Shown: positions 54,573-64,000 of the stretch, one piece after another | How positions within the stretch are numbered: position 1 is the stretch's first letter | Layout of the letters: each line of letters starts with the position of its first letter | Source of the DNA: Humulus lupulus | Lineage: Eukaryota > Streptophyta > Magnoliopsida > Rosales > Cannabaceae | Assembly (NCBI RefSeq): GCF_963169125.1 | Contig: NC_084794.1 | Location: 75,551,665 to 75,615,664 of the forward strand | Length of the DNA: 64,000 nucleotides | Direction of reading: 5' to 3' | Made by a program: the position numbers and the translations under genes | The notes under the pieces: generated by a model | Told to the model about the DNA's origin: nothing | Databases searched by the model: none | What the model saw: only the letters and a program-made list of their open reading frames with translations

Positions 54573-55759
54573 TGTTATATTATTTTATAATATAATGTAA
54601 TATTATATTATATTATAATATAATGTTTTAGATTAAATAAATGTGACAAAGAGTGTCACATATTGTAACATAGAATAGAGAGTTACAATATTTAGATATA
54701 TGAGATATATCCAAATAATGTAACATATTTGGTGTTACAAATTTGTAACTTCCAAATATTACCCTTTATTATGTAAATTTGTTGTTACACAATATTGAGA
54801 TGAATTCATAAAGCCATATGTGAAATAGCTGTTAGAGATATGATTTAAACCCCAATAATGTGTTTTGGGAGTTACAAAATCATTTGGGAGGGTTTGGAAC
54901 CGTTTGGAAAAACAGCACATTTTTAAGTGCTGAAATTGGTCGGTGGCCGCGGCCACTGAATGTTGGTGGCCACGGCCTGTGGGACAAAGACTAGTGGCCA
55001 CGGCCACTAATGTCTCTGGCCGCGGCCACAGGCCAAAAACTTACCAATTTTTCAATTTTTTCAATCTTTGTTGAACGGCTCAAAAAACCCAAATAACTCC
55101 CAAATCTCATTTTTAATTTCATATTAATCCAATTAAACATTGGTAACAGCCATGGGGGTTGGTGGAATTTGAAATTCAAAGAGTGTCTCTAAACTCTATA
55201 AATAGGAGCCTATAGCTCACTTGTAAGACACTACAACATTTTCTATCCATTAGAGCACTTGGCTAGAAACTTCTTGAGGCTTGATTATTCCAGAAAGCAT
55301 TTCCAATATCTGTGAGAGATCCCTTAGTGCTTGAGTTGGGGGGAAATAAGCTTTTGGACAAAGGTTTCAATCCTTGTTGAAGTTGGTGATCCCCAACACT
55401 CTTCACTTTGATTGTGTGAGTGTGAGTTCTTAGTTCATTGATCTTATTCTTGTTCTTTTATTCTATTGCTTTTCATTTCTTCTATTATTCTATATTTACT
55501 CTTTATATGTATCTTTTGTTTTTGAGTTGTAATCTCATCTATATCTTTCATTCTACTACTTCTAGTTTATTTGTATCTTTTTGTCTTAGAGTTGTATCTT
55601 TTATTTCTATCATCTTCTACCTCTTTCTCTATATTTATATGTAATTTTTGTCATAGAGTTGTAACACTTTTTAATCAATAATATTTATTTGTAATATTTA
55701 GTTTAGAGTTGTAATTATCTTACCTATTTCCATTGAGGCAAATACATATTTCTCTAACA
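54573..55759 (+). repeat. Copia-B 3' LTR
   Basis: 1187 bases, TGTTATATTATT to TTTCTCTAACA. TATA box at 55197-55204. The GC-rich GGCCGCGGCC array (54945-55035) has four units here, against three in the 5' LTR. Confidence 0.9.
54945..55035. repeat. GC-rich GGCCGCGGCC array in Copia-B 3' LTR
   Basis: Four copies of GGCC(G/A)CGGCC, spaced about 20-32 bases (near 54946, 54969, 54997 and 55018), in an AT-rich LTR. Each is a 10-bp palindrome or nearly so. Confidence 0.8.
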
Positions 55760-55764
55760 CAACC

Positions 55765-56850
55765 TTCACTAATAAAGTCAATGGTACACTAGGAACAAGA
55801 TATAGCTAAAAGGGTAAAATGATAATTTTATTCCCTTTTAATTATGAACAATTAATAGATGATTAGCGTTGTATGTAATAATTAGATCAATGGACAATTT
55901 ATTCTTTAATAAAGTACTCAGTAAATATATGTCTGTAATTATCAAGAGTTCAATCTTATATTTATAGTGGAGTAATTATGAGATTAATAAATATGATTAT
56001 TTAATCAAAAAGCTTTGAATAATAATGTAATATTTATTGGGGCATGATATTATAGGTCCATAGGTTCCTAGGGTGGCTCTATCAACACCACCATATCAAG
56101 GTAATAGTCGATACAAGGGTATAACTGTAATTTGGAAATTTGAGAAATTTTTTTTTCTTCGGGTCAAGTATGCAATTATATGATAATTGAGGTTAAATAA
56201 TTAATTTAGAATTAATTATTAATTTTCGAAAAATATATTTATTAATTTAATTATGTAAATTTTAATTACATTTATATAAATGAATAAATTAATTTTTTAT
56301 ATTAATTATTTTATTTGAGTGGGAGAAAATAAAATTAGTAAGTAAAAAAATAGTTTTTGATTTATTTAATTTTAAAAGATGATGATAATGATGATCATCA
56401 ATTTGAATTTTCAATTTAAAATTTATATCTTTTCCATAAAAAGATAAACAACTTATTTTGTGGGAGATTGATTTTAATTAAATAATTAAATAAAAAAATA
56501 AAAAAGTCCCTGAAAATGGAATAGTGGGTCACGCATGACACAGTCTAGAGATTGTGCCATGCGTGTACCACATAAACTGATATTGTATCGATGTAGTTTT
56601 ATTTCATTTATTTAATTATTTAATAATTTGAAAATAGTTTTTCAAATCTTGTAAGTTAGATATTTACCTAACATCAAATCCTACGATTCATTATTATAAT
56701 ATATTTATATTACTATTATTATTAGGAACAATAAGGTAATATAAATCTCTATATATGATATAGAAGAAGAAAAAAAAAAGATATAGAAAACAAATACACA
56801 ACAATACAAATATAATTCAGAATAGTTCTTAGAGTTTTTGTCAAACAAAA
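55765..56850. other. Interior of solo LTR, right part
   Basis: AT-rich LTR sequence without coding potential, from the Copia-B insertion point to the CTT run. Confidence 0.5.
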
Positions 56851-56854
56851 CTCT

Positions 56855-56905
56855 TTCTTCTTCTTCTTCTTCTTCTTCTTCTTCTTCTTCTTCTTCTTCT
56901 TCTTC
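56855..56905. repeat. (CTT)n microsatellite
   Basis: About 16 perfect CTT units within the solo LTR. The lysine-rich ORF on the minus strand here is an artefact of it. Confidence 0.9.
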
Positions 56906-57353
56906 ATTCTAGTCATTCTCAGACCATAATCCAAGTTCTCATGTGTTGAGAAATACTTGTGATTCCTAAAATTGCAAACCTGTGTTCTATATGTGCCTAC
57001 ACACATCTTGAGGTGTAGAGAACACTCCAGAAGATCGTGGTTTGAGTGCTCAAAGCTTTGGATAGGAAGATCGATAAATATACGAAAAGACTCAAGGACA
57101 CTTGATAAACTTCAAGAGGTAAAAGTTCATGATCTTGTATGTTTATATGTTTATATGTTCTATATAAATATATTGTATATTTATATATTTGTTACATGAT
57201 TAATAATATAGTATGATAATATTTCTAGATTGTTTTCTTGTTCATATAAATGGTTTATATGAGCGATGAATTTTTTTATTGTTGTTGTTCCTATAAACAA
57301 TGGGTCCACCACACCGATTCTGCTGCGTGCTCTGAATGTTTTTCCAACATAAG

Positions 57354-58780
57354 TCGACCAAGGCTTGCACCTTGATCGAAATCCTGGAGACATACGCAAT
57401 ATCAAACTGGTTAAGCTCCATGGCCCACTTCAAAAGTCTTCCCGATGATTCGGGCTTCTGTAGTACTTGTCGTAGGGGATGGTTCGCCAGTACCTTGCTG
57501 GCATGGGCCTGAAAGTAAGGTCTCAACTTCTTGGAGGCTGTCAGAAAGAAAATGTCAACTTCTCGATCAAGGGGTATCTGGACTCCGCGCCCATCAACCT
57601 TTTTCTTACGTAATAGACCGGGAGCTGGACCTTTCCCTCTTCTCGCACTAAAGCAGCACTGATGGCGTGCTTTGACACTGAAAAATACAGGTACAGTGGC
57701 TCCCCATCCATTGGTTTCAACAAGATTGGCACTTGGGCTAGATGTTCCTTCAATTTTTGGAAGGCCTTTTTGCATTCGGCCGTCCATTCGAACCTCTAGT
57801 TTTCGCGAAGTACGTTGAAGAATGGGATGCACTTGTCTGTGGACTTATCGAAGCTGTTATTATTCCCATCAAGCTTTGAAAGTATTTATGCTTTCGTGGC
57901 GATGGCATCTCGATCAACGCTCTGATCTTGTCCGAGTTGGCTTCTATTCCTCTCGAGCTTACTATGAAGCCCAGAAACTTCCCGGATACCACGCCAAAAG
58001 TGCACTTTTTGGGGTTCAGCTTCATCCCATACTTCTGGATAATGGCAAATGCTTCTGTCAGGCCATCCGCGTGTTGATCTGAGGTCTTGGATTTGAACAA
58101 CATGTCATCTATACAGACCTCCATGTTCCTCCCCAGTTGATTCTGGAACATCCTGTTGACCAGTCTCTGATAGGTTTCCCCAACATTCTTAAGCCCAAAG
58201 GGCATGACGATGTTGAAGTATACACCCTTGTCTATTTGGTAGTGGTGTGTTCCTAGTCTGCTACATGCATTGAAATCTGGTTGTAGCCGGAGTAAGCATC
58301 CATGATGCTTAGGAACTCATACCCGGATGTGGCATCAACCATCTGGTCCATCCGGGAAAGAGGGAAGCAATCATTTAGGCATGCCTTGTTGAGGTCTGTG
58401 AAGTCGATGCAGGTCCTCCACGTCCATTGGCTTCAGTACCAACACTGGATTGGCTAGCCAGACAGGATATAAGGCTTCCCGGATGAAGTTGATTGAAGAC
58501 AACTTCTCGACTTCTAACTTGAGGGCCTCTACCATTTCCGCGCCTAGGGGCCTTTGCTTCTGTCGGACGGGAGTTGCGTTCTCGTCAATGTTCAGGGCAT
58601 GACATATGACGTTGCAGTCGATCCCGGTCATATCTGAATGAGACCAAGCCAAGACGTCCTAGTTCTCCTTCACCCGGGAAATTATAGCAACCCTGACCTC
58701 TGACTTCAAGTTCTTCCCTACCCAGATCACTTTGGTCGGATTAGTGTCACTAATGCACACCTCCTCGACTTCCTCCATGG
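57354..58780 (-). pseudogene. Gypsy-1 reverse transcriptase and RNase H, pseudogene
   Basis: Minus strand. RT: MAWSHSDMTGID, RQKQRPLGAE, YPVWLANPVLVLKP, then shifted frames to MPFGLKNVGETYQRLVNRMF and the active-site motif VCIDDML (Asp-Asp kept), KYGMKLNPKKCTFGV and GKFLGFIVSSRGIE. RNase H follows: PLYLYFSVSKHAISAALVRE, YFQAHASKVL, GRLLKWAMELNQFDI and KVQALVD at 57354. Frameshifts lie near 58410, 58205, 57860 and 57541. The pol frame is then cut by the solo LTR ending at 57349 and resumes at 37845. Confidence 0.85.
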
Positions 58781-58879
58781 GCTTTAATGCCCTATCCCCC
58801 TCTATCCACGGATCCAATTTTTCATCCTCCTAGAACACCCTCCGTGTTGGCTGTGGTGGTGGGATTGGATAAGTGTTCC

Positions 58880-59760
58880 CTCTTTAAGAGGCTCTTCGTG
58901 GACCATGAAAATTTGTCGAGCGGAGATGTGATAACACTTTCGGGCGCTCTTATGATCTCCCCGTACAGTTCCCACTCAGTCGTTATCACACGGGAACTTC
59001 ATGCATAGAGGGCGGATGGAGGTTATGGCGCTAAAGTCGACTAGAGCAGGGCGCCCAAAGATCACGTTATATTCAATGGGGCAATCCACCGCCACGAAAG
59101 TGCAGTACTTGAACAAGCCATGAACCTCGTTCCCCAGCTTCACAGGGAGTTGGATCCTGCCCATCGGGAGCAAAGAATCCTCGTTGAAGCCGTAAATCTG
59201 TGTAGGGCAGGAGGCTAGGTACACCTTTGTTAGCCCGATTTCTAGAAGGCTGGCTTGAATAGGACATTGACGGAGCTCCCGTCGTCCACAAACACTTGGG
59301 ACACTCGTTTATTGGAGATTTGGGCGTAAAATGACCAAAGGGTCGTGATGCAGAAAGTGAACGTTCCAGGTGTCTTCCTCTGTGAACATTATGGACAGGT
59401 TCATCAGCTTTGGATGTTGGGCCGGAGTCTGGACCAAGGTGCATACCTCATGGTCGTGATCGAGCTCGTTGAGGTATCTTTTCTTATCGTTTCTAGACGG
59501 TCCTCCTAGGTGCGTGCCTCCTGATATGGTGGCCACATGGCCATCTACCCAAGGAGGCGCAGTTCCGGTAGGATATGGCATTCCGTGCCCAGGAGCCATA
59601 GGGACTCCAGGTGATTGCACTATTGGAGCCCCCTTGAGGGGCCTGTGCTCCCGATCCAGGTGCGTACCCTCTCTGAGGAGTACGGTACAACATCTGGGCA
59701 CCCAGGGCTAGAGGTTTCCTTGGAGCTACTAGCAGTCCCGGAACTCCCGTTGGCATCTAG
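58880..59760 (-). pseudogene. Gypsy-1 aspartic protease region, pseudogene
   Basis: Minus strand: ISGGTHLGGPSRNDKKRYLN and MFTEEDTWNVHFLHHDPLVI (near 59500 and 59370), the active-site motif QVFVDDGSSVNVLF (about 59285-59245), then LPVKLGNEVHGLFKYCTFVA and a YNVIFGRPALVDFSAI block. Stops follow LFKPAF, and frames change between 59310 and 59224. The order and spacing match Gypsy-2. Confidence 0.75.
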
Positions 59761-60770
59761 ACCCATTGGTGGAGATGTCCCAGTTTGATCAGGTACTCGA
59801 TCTCGTCCTTCAGCTGATGACATTCCTCGGTCGTGTGGCCCACGTCCTTGTGGTAGGAACACATTTTGTTGGTGTCCCTCGAATTTTTTTCCCCCTTGGA
59901 ACATGGGGCTTGGTTTCTGGTAATGGACTACATTTCCCATTGCCAGGTAGATGTTTTCTCGGGTGTCCACCAAGTTGGTATTCTCCGTGTATTGGGGCAC
60001 GTACCCCTCTTTCCCTTATTCAAGGACTCAGATCGGTTCTGACTTTCGCCGGATCTTTTTCCCCCGGAGGAGTTTATGCTCACCTCAGTTGCTTCGGCCT
60101 GAGGCGGTTGGACACCGCCGTGAGTGGCACTGTACCCGGTGGGTGCTACTTCGTACTCGGAAAATGGGGCTGATGGAGTCGGAGCATGTCACGTCGAAGT
60201 GGGCCCATAGACCGTCAAGGTCATGAATGGTATCCCAAGGGTTCCAGCGGATCCGGACGCCGCTAGGGGCGTCGGATAGATATTTGCCGAATACTGCGCT
60301 CCATATTCGGGAAAGGTTTGTGTTGTTGACTGGGTTGCTAGCTGCCACCCAAAGGCTTAGATTCAAGCCTCCTCCCAGTTGATGAAACATTGTGCCCTCC
60401 TAATGAATTCTTCAAGGGTAGTCACCTTGCTGCGTTGCATGTCGCCCAGAGAAGGGACCCATATCTGATTCCAGACTAGAGAGCTACCAGGAGTTGTCTG
60501 TTATCCACCTTAGTTTTTTAGGCTTCCTCCGTGAAGCGTTGTATGTAAGCCCTAAAGTCTATGTGGGATGTTGTTTGGTGTTGGCCAGCACGATGACTTC
60601 CATGTCCACCTTTATGGCGACCACGAACTGTTTACGGAAAGCTAATTGCATTCCGGACCAAGACAGGATCGATCCCGTCTTAAGTCTTTTCCACCAATCT
60701 TTTGTGGGTCCAGCCAAAGTGATTGAGAAACATAGACATTTGTCGTTGTCAAACAAAATTAATAGCAAAT
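59761..60770 (-). pseudogene. gag: Gypsy-1 Gag, truncated pseudogene
   Basis: Minus strand from 60768: CFSITLAGPTKDWWKRLKTG and MQLAFRKQFVVAIKVDM represent the capsid-like core, and CSYHKDVGHTTEECHQLKDE (about 59860-59800) the nucleocapsid motif, with the cysteine/histidine ligands kept. Several stops and frame changes lie between. The N-terminal part of Gag, the leader, the primer-binding site and the 5' LTR are missing because the element ends abruptly near 60770. Confidence 0.75.
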
Positions 60771-61540
60771 CTATTGTTTGAGATTATTTCAGTTTTATCT
60801 TATCAATATAAAGTAGACTATTGTACTCTTTCTTGGTTTGCAAGTGTGTGTAACCTGTACCATTTATTAATATATAATATACAATTAATGACAAATTTTA
60901 TTTCAGTTTTTTTTAACATTATTAATTGCAAATTTATTATTTCAGTTTGATTACTAATTATTATTAATTATTGATCAATACAGAAAACCCTACACGATAT
61001 ACCCAATAAAAATAGAATTTCTAAACTGGAACGAAAATTTTATATATAATTCCATAAAGTAAAACAAACCAGTTTGTAATTCGAATTTCCTCCCTCGGTC
61101 GTCGATCATTCACCTGTTTTTCGTTGCCGCTCGTCATCAGGTCTATTTTTTTTTCTCTCTATGTTGATAATCAATGAATAAGAATCATTCATATACCCAC
61201 ATATTGTGTATTATTATTATATTCATAATTCTTTTTTCTTCAATTCTTTCCTATGAAGTGGAGTGTTAAATTATCAAAACATTCCAGGAGAGACTAGGTA
61301 GGAAGAAAGAATTTAATATTTCTTTCTCATCGCAATCCTTTTATTTTTGCACGTAGATTGAATTATCCATCTTACATTGAGTTTTTAGTTTTTGAAGTTA
61401 TGTTTGATGTTGGTGAATGCATTATAGATGTACACACATAAATAAGTTTCTCAATTTTTGGGACATTTAGACTTTTTAGATTGTACGACGTTATTTTATT
61501 TACCAATGAAGTTATCATTGCTAAAAAAAAATCTCAATTG
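60771..61540. other. Orphan segment between two Gypsy remnants
   Basis: About 770 bases, AT-rich, with one GC-richer patch (CCTCCCTCGGTCGTCGATCA and CGTTGCCGCTCGTCATCAG, 61090-61140) that ends in AGGT and looks like a first exon of 5' UTR type followed by an intron. No domain is readable. It may be host sequence or an unrecognised transposon fragment. Confidence 0.4.
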
Positions 61541-61548
61541 TTTATCTA

Positions 61549-63118
61549 TTATGATGTTGGTTCGGCCGCATGACTCGGATCCAGGGGAACCGATGCCGGA
61601 GGGACCATCTCGATCTTTTTGGACATTTTGGCGGGGTGACCTCCCTTTTGCGATGCTCTTTGGCGCTTGCTCGCCTTCGAGGCCATAGGCCTATTGAGAA
61701 CGTTATCCATGTCACCTGAAAAACATAAAGATTGTACCTGAGTAATTGAACAGGGGTTATTATAAGAAACAAGACTCAAAGATAATAGAAACCTAACTGG
61801 TACTTTCGACCGAGCTTGAGCTCGGAGACCAAGAAATTCCCCTATCTTCGGACGACTCTAAGGGGGGCCCTTCTCTATAGGTGGGGGATAGTCTCAAAAG
61901 GTCCCTATAATCATTGGTCTCATACTGTATGGCTACCCCATCCCAGACTTCGTTTAGGCTATACATAGTCTGGCATTGTCCTAACCAACTATCGAACCTA
62001 CGGACTCTGAGGTCCACCCTTGACCACGCTAAGAAACTAGGGTCTTCGCACACAACCATCACATTAGGCTCGTGTTTAAGCATTGACGGAGACGACATTA
62101 AGTGGTCCAACACAACTTTACCTCCATCAGTCGAGCTTGTTGAGGCCTCGCCGTGGGCTTCGTTGCCCGAGATGGCTCGATCATGATGATGGGTGGCAGA
62201 GGCACGAAATTGCGAGCCTGAGGTCCTCCTCCTCGGGCAAAGCTTAGTCGTGGGGATTGGTACATCTTCCCACCTCCGATATTTTCAAATCTCCGAGTAA
62301 TCGATGGATTCACCTTTGTCTTCATGGAGAAGGTAAGTCAGGGACCTTCGATGATAAGGAAGCTAGAGAATGGCTGCCTTGTATTCCGTCATAGCTTTTG
62401 TTGGAGTGGGGCGGTGGTAGTTGGCTGCAAGCAAGAATAGTGTGAATATTTCGAGCCTGATTACTCAATGAAAAGTGGATAAAAGGGTGTTGAAATACTT
62501 ACGGATGCGTTGGAAGGAATATAATCGGGAAGGAGCGAATCCATCCGTCCAGAAGAATGCAGTCTTGAATTTTGGAGGATGGTTTGGGATATCCTCGAAT
62601 AGCCATTTCTCCTTCGGAGAGCTCGATAAGTAGTAGAAGGCGTATCCTCCACGAGCTCGAGAAGGGTTGCTCTTGAGGCAGAAGAGATATAATATCTCTT
62701 GTGCCGAAGGCCCTTTCCATTTCATCTCATGGTACAACGACCTAACGGCTGACAAGACCCTAAAAGAGTTGGTCTGGAGCTGGAAGGGGGCGAGTCTGAC
62801 GTAGTACAAGAACTCCTTGAAGTAAGTATTCAAGGGTAGCAGAGCCGCAGTCCTCATATGCTCGCGACTCTAGGCGACAAGTTTGATTTTATGGTCGAGA
62901 TAGCCATCTCCCGAGGCATAGTAGCTCATTTCATTTGAGGTCGTTGGACGACACATCAGTGTACCAAAAAGTTTAAGGCCATGGTAGGCCAGCACCTCGG
63001 ATATATGGCCACTGGAAGTGATCAAGCTTCAATAGTGCTTAGCCTCGAAAAATTCCTCCTTCGCGATGGGGATTGAGAGAATTTGGAAAGTAGATGGACG
63101 AGTTAAAGAGTCCTCCAT
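61549..63118 (-). pseudogene. Gypsy-3 antisense ORF (Transposase_28-like)
   Basis: Minus strand, ATG at 63116-63118 (MEDSLTRPSTFQILSIPIAK). The core AALLPLNTYFKEFLYYVRLA, PFQLQTNSFRVLSAV and EILYLFCLKSNP (62857-62650), then IPNHPPKFKTAFFWTDGF, align with the Gypsy-2 product (LPLDQLFADILNYVKLAPF, NHPNDFKDQFFMSTGF). Later exons lie at about 62325-62098 and 62113-61793, and the last exon, after an intron, at 61720-61549 (MASKASKRQRASQKGG). Stops lie in the first exon (EAKHY-stop, KLVA-stop). This is a third, diverged Tat-type element, of which gag-pol is not in the window. Confidence 0.65.
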
Positions 63119-63479
63119 TGTGATAAATTTTATATTATTTTAAATAATATAATGTTAGATTAAATAATGTGACATAATGTGATTTGTCACACCTTGTAAC
63201 ATATTATTGAGAGTCACAAAAATTGGACACATGTGTGTGCCAAATGTGACATATTTTGGAGTTGCACAAAAAATAAATGTGTAACTCCCAAATATTACCC
63301 AATAATGTGTAGATTTGATATTACACATTTTGATTTGAATTTCTCAAAAGCCATAAGAGATATGACTGTTAGAGATGTGATTTTAACTCCCATAATGTGT
63401 ATGGAAGTTACAAAATCAAGTGGGGATGAATTTGGAACGTTTTGGCAAATTTGGAAAATTGGTTGCTGAAAAAACAAAT

Positions 63480-63575
63480 TAGGCCGCTGCCTATGTTTTT
63501 CAGGCCGCGGCCCAAGAGGCAGAAAACATTGTGGGTCGTGGCTCATGTTTTTCAGGGCGCGGCCTGAGCGGCTGA
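63480..63575. repeat. GC-rich array in Copia-C LTR
   Basis: Copies of GGCCGCGGCC-like cores (AGGCCGCTGCC, AGGCCGCGGCC, GGGTCGTGGC, GGGCGCGGCC) separated by TATGTTTTTC or similar. It holds the same place relative to the TATA box as in Copia-B but has different spacers. Confidence 0.7.
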
Positions 63576-63732
63576 CAACATTTTCTAAATTTCGGTTTTA
63601 TCCAATTTTGAATGTTTCCAACAACCAAGTAACTCTCAAATCTCTATTTTAATTCCATAAACACCCAATTAATCATTGGTAACAACCATGGGGGTTGGTG
63701 GAATTTGAAATTCAAAGGGTGTCTCAAAACTC

Positions 63733-63740
63733 TATAAATA
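63733..63740 (+). promoter_or_regulatory. TATA box of Copia-C LTR
   Basis: TATAAATA in ACTCTATAAATAGTAG, matching the Copia-B LTR promoters. Confidence 0.65.
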
Positions 63741-64000
63741 GTAGTCTAATGCTCACTTGTAAGACACACCATTTTCCATCCACAAAGCACTTCGCTGGAA
63801 AATACACCAAAAAGGCTTGATAATTCCAGAGAGCTATTTCCTAGAGAGATCTCTTAGTGCTTAGAGAATAGGGGAAATAAGCTTTTGGACAAAGGTTTTG
63901 AACCTTGTTCAAGTTGGTGATCCCCACTACTCTACACTTTGGTTGTGTGAGAGTTTGTTCTTTTTATTGGTTTTATTTTCATTCTTTTGATCTTGTTGAT

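Larger units (their letters stand above)
38295..55759 (+). mobile_element. Copia-B: full-length Ty1/copia element, split by Gypsy-2
   Basis: It has LTRs at 38295-39454 and 54573-55759, gag, protease, integrase, RT and RNase H in Copia order, and a polypurine tract. Flanking 5-mers are CAACT (38290-38294) and CAACC (55760-55764), one mismatch. Gypsy-2 (42443-52927) lies inside RT. Without it the element is about 7.0 kb. Coding sequence has several stops and an RT active-site change, so it is no longer autonomous. Confidence 0.9.
37846..57349 (+). mobile_element. Solo LTR (about 2.0 kb, probably Copia), split by Copia-B
   Basis: It starts TGTTGGGATTAGTGCCC and ends GAATGTTTTTCCAACA. Flanking 5-mers are GAAGT (37841-37845) and TAAGT (57350-57354). 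Removing it rejoins Gypsy-1 pol as QALVD-[linker]-FILECTE, as expected for Tat elements. Its two parts are 37846-38294 and 55765-57349. No internal retroelement domain belongs to it, so it is a solo LTR; the TGTTGG..CCAACA ends suggest Copia. A (CTT)n run lies at 56855-56905. Confidence 0.75.
20711..60770 (-). mobile_element. Gypsy-1: Ty3/gypsy Tat/Retand-type element, 5'-truncated, with large nested inserts
   Basis: In element (minus) order: gag (60770-59760), protease, RT, RNase H (to 57354), additional RNase H (37845-37450), integrase (37310-36070), tandem repeats, an antisense ORF on the plus strand (22950-34897) and the 3' LTR. The extra aRNase H between RNase H and integrase, and the antisense ORF, are hallmarks of the Tat lineage. 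The 5' LTR and the gag N-terminus are missing at about 60770. Inserts are CACTA-4 in the aORF and a solo LTR (with Copia-B and Gypsy-2 inside it) before the aRNase H. About 11 kb remains without inserts. Confidence 0.85.
63119..64000 (+). mobile_element. Copia-C 5' LTR, cut by window edge
   Basis: It starts TGTGATAAATTTTATATT and is similar along its length to the Copia-B LTRs (38295 onward), including GTCACA blocks, CCATGGGGGTTGGTGGAATT, the TATA box at 63733, and AAATAAGCTTTTGGACAAAG near the edge. It is clearly diverged and so belongs to a related family. It inserted directly in front of the Gypsy-3 antisense ORF ATG. The element presumably continues to the right. Confidence 0.8.

Noticed and set aside
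56749..57006. Lysine-run ORF
   Set aside because: Produced by the (CTT)n microsatellite.
1..64000. tRNA, rRNA or snRNA genes
   Set aside because: I looked for tRNA A/B-box phrases and rRNA-like GC-rich conserved blocks and saw none that held up; a covariance-model scan would be decisive.

Overview
This is a plant nuclear, intergenic, transposon-dominated window, most likely from a eudicot; I cannot name the species. No complete, ordinary host gene is visible. Nearly all recognisable coding sequence belongs to LTR retrotransposons (Ty1/copia, and Ty3/gypsy of the Tat/Retand type) or to CACTA (En/Spm) DNA transposons, and almost all of it is broken by stops, frameshifts or later insertions. 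The one host-like coding segment is a four-exon piece of a tRNA pseudouridine synthase (PUS3/TruA family) carried inside a CACTA element.

Left nest (1-17041). The 3' end of a Copia element (Copia-A) is cut by a Gypsy LTR that runs in from the window edge (1-2022). It is cut again by CACTA-1 (2797-12474), which holds CACTA-2 (4028 to about 10594) with a TNP1/Transposase_24-like pseudogene. That pseudogene is itself split by a large palindromic foldback element (about 7080-9420). The Copia-A 3' LTR (from 12578) is then split by CACTA-3 (12675-16268), which contains a TNP2 remnant and a 1.9-kb solo LTR (14203-16093).

Middle (17042-20710). A MULE-like inverted-repeat element (17129-18624) contains a pyrimidine-rich block and an array of GGTAAC-NN-GTTACC motifs. 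It is followed by about 1.5 kb of AT-rich DNA without recognisable features and by a Helitron-like fragment with about four degenerate repeats.

Right nest (20711-60770). A Tat-type Gypsy element (Gypsy-1) lies on the minus strand: 3' LTR at 20711 to about 22749, an antisense ORF (aORF) on the plus strand, a tandem-repeat zone, integrase, aRNase H, RT, protease and gag. CACTA-4 (23066-32119, perfect GAG target duplication), which carries the PUS3 fragment, sits in its aORF. A second insertion between RT/RNase H and the additional RNase H is a 2.0-kb solo LTR (37846-57349). It contains Copia-B (38295-55759), and the reverse transcriptase of Copia-B is split by Gypsy-2 (42443-52927, perfect GGTTT duplication). 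Gypsy-2 has the same layout as Gypsy-1 (minus-strand gag-pol, plus-strand aORF, tandem repeats between them) but carries an in-frame RT-to-integrase deletion.

Right edge (60771-64000). A short orphan stretch is followed by the aORF of a third Tat-type element (Gypsy-3, minus strand), interrupted exactly at its start codon by the 5' LTR of another Copia (Copia-C), which runs off the window.

The most interesting points are the gene-fragment-carrying CACTA-4, the repeated presence of the antisense ORF in three Tat-type elements, the palindrome-within-palindrome foldback element, and the GC-rich palindrome arrays upstream of the Copia promoters.
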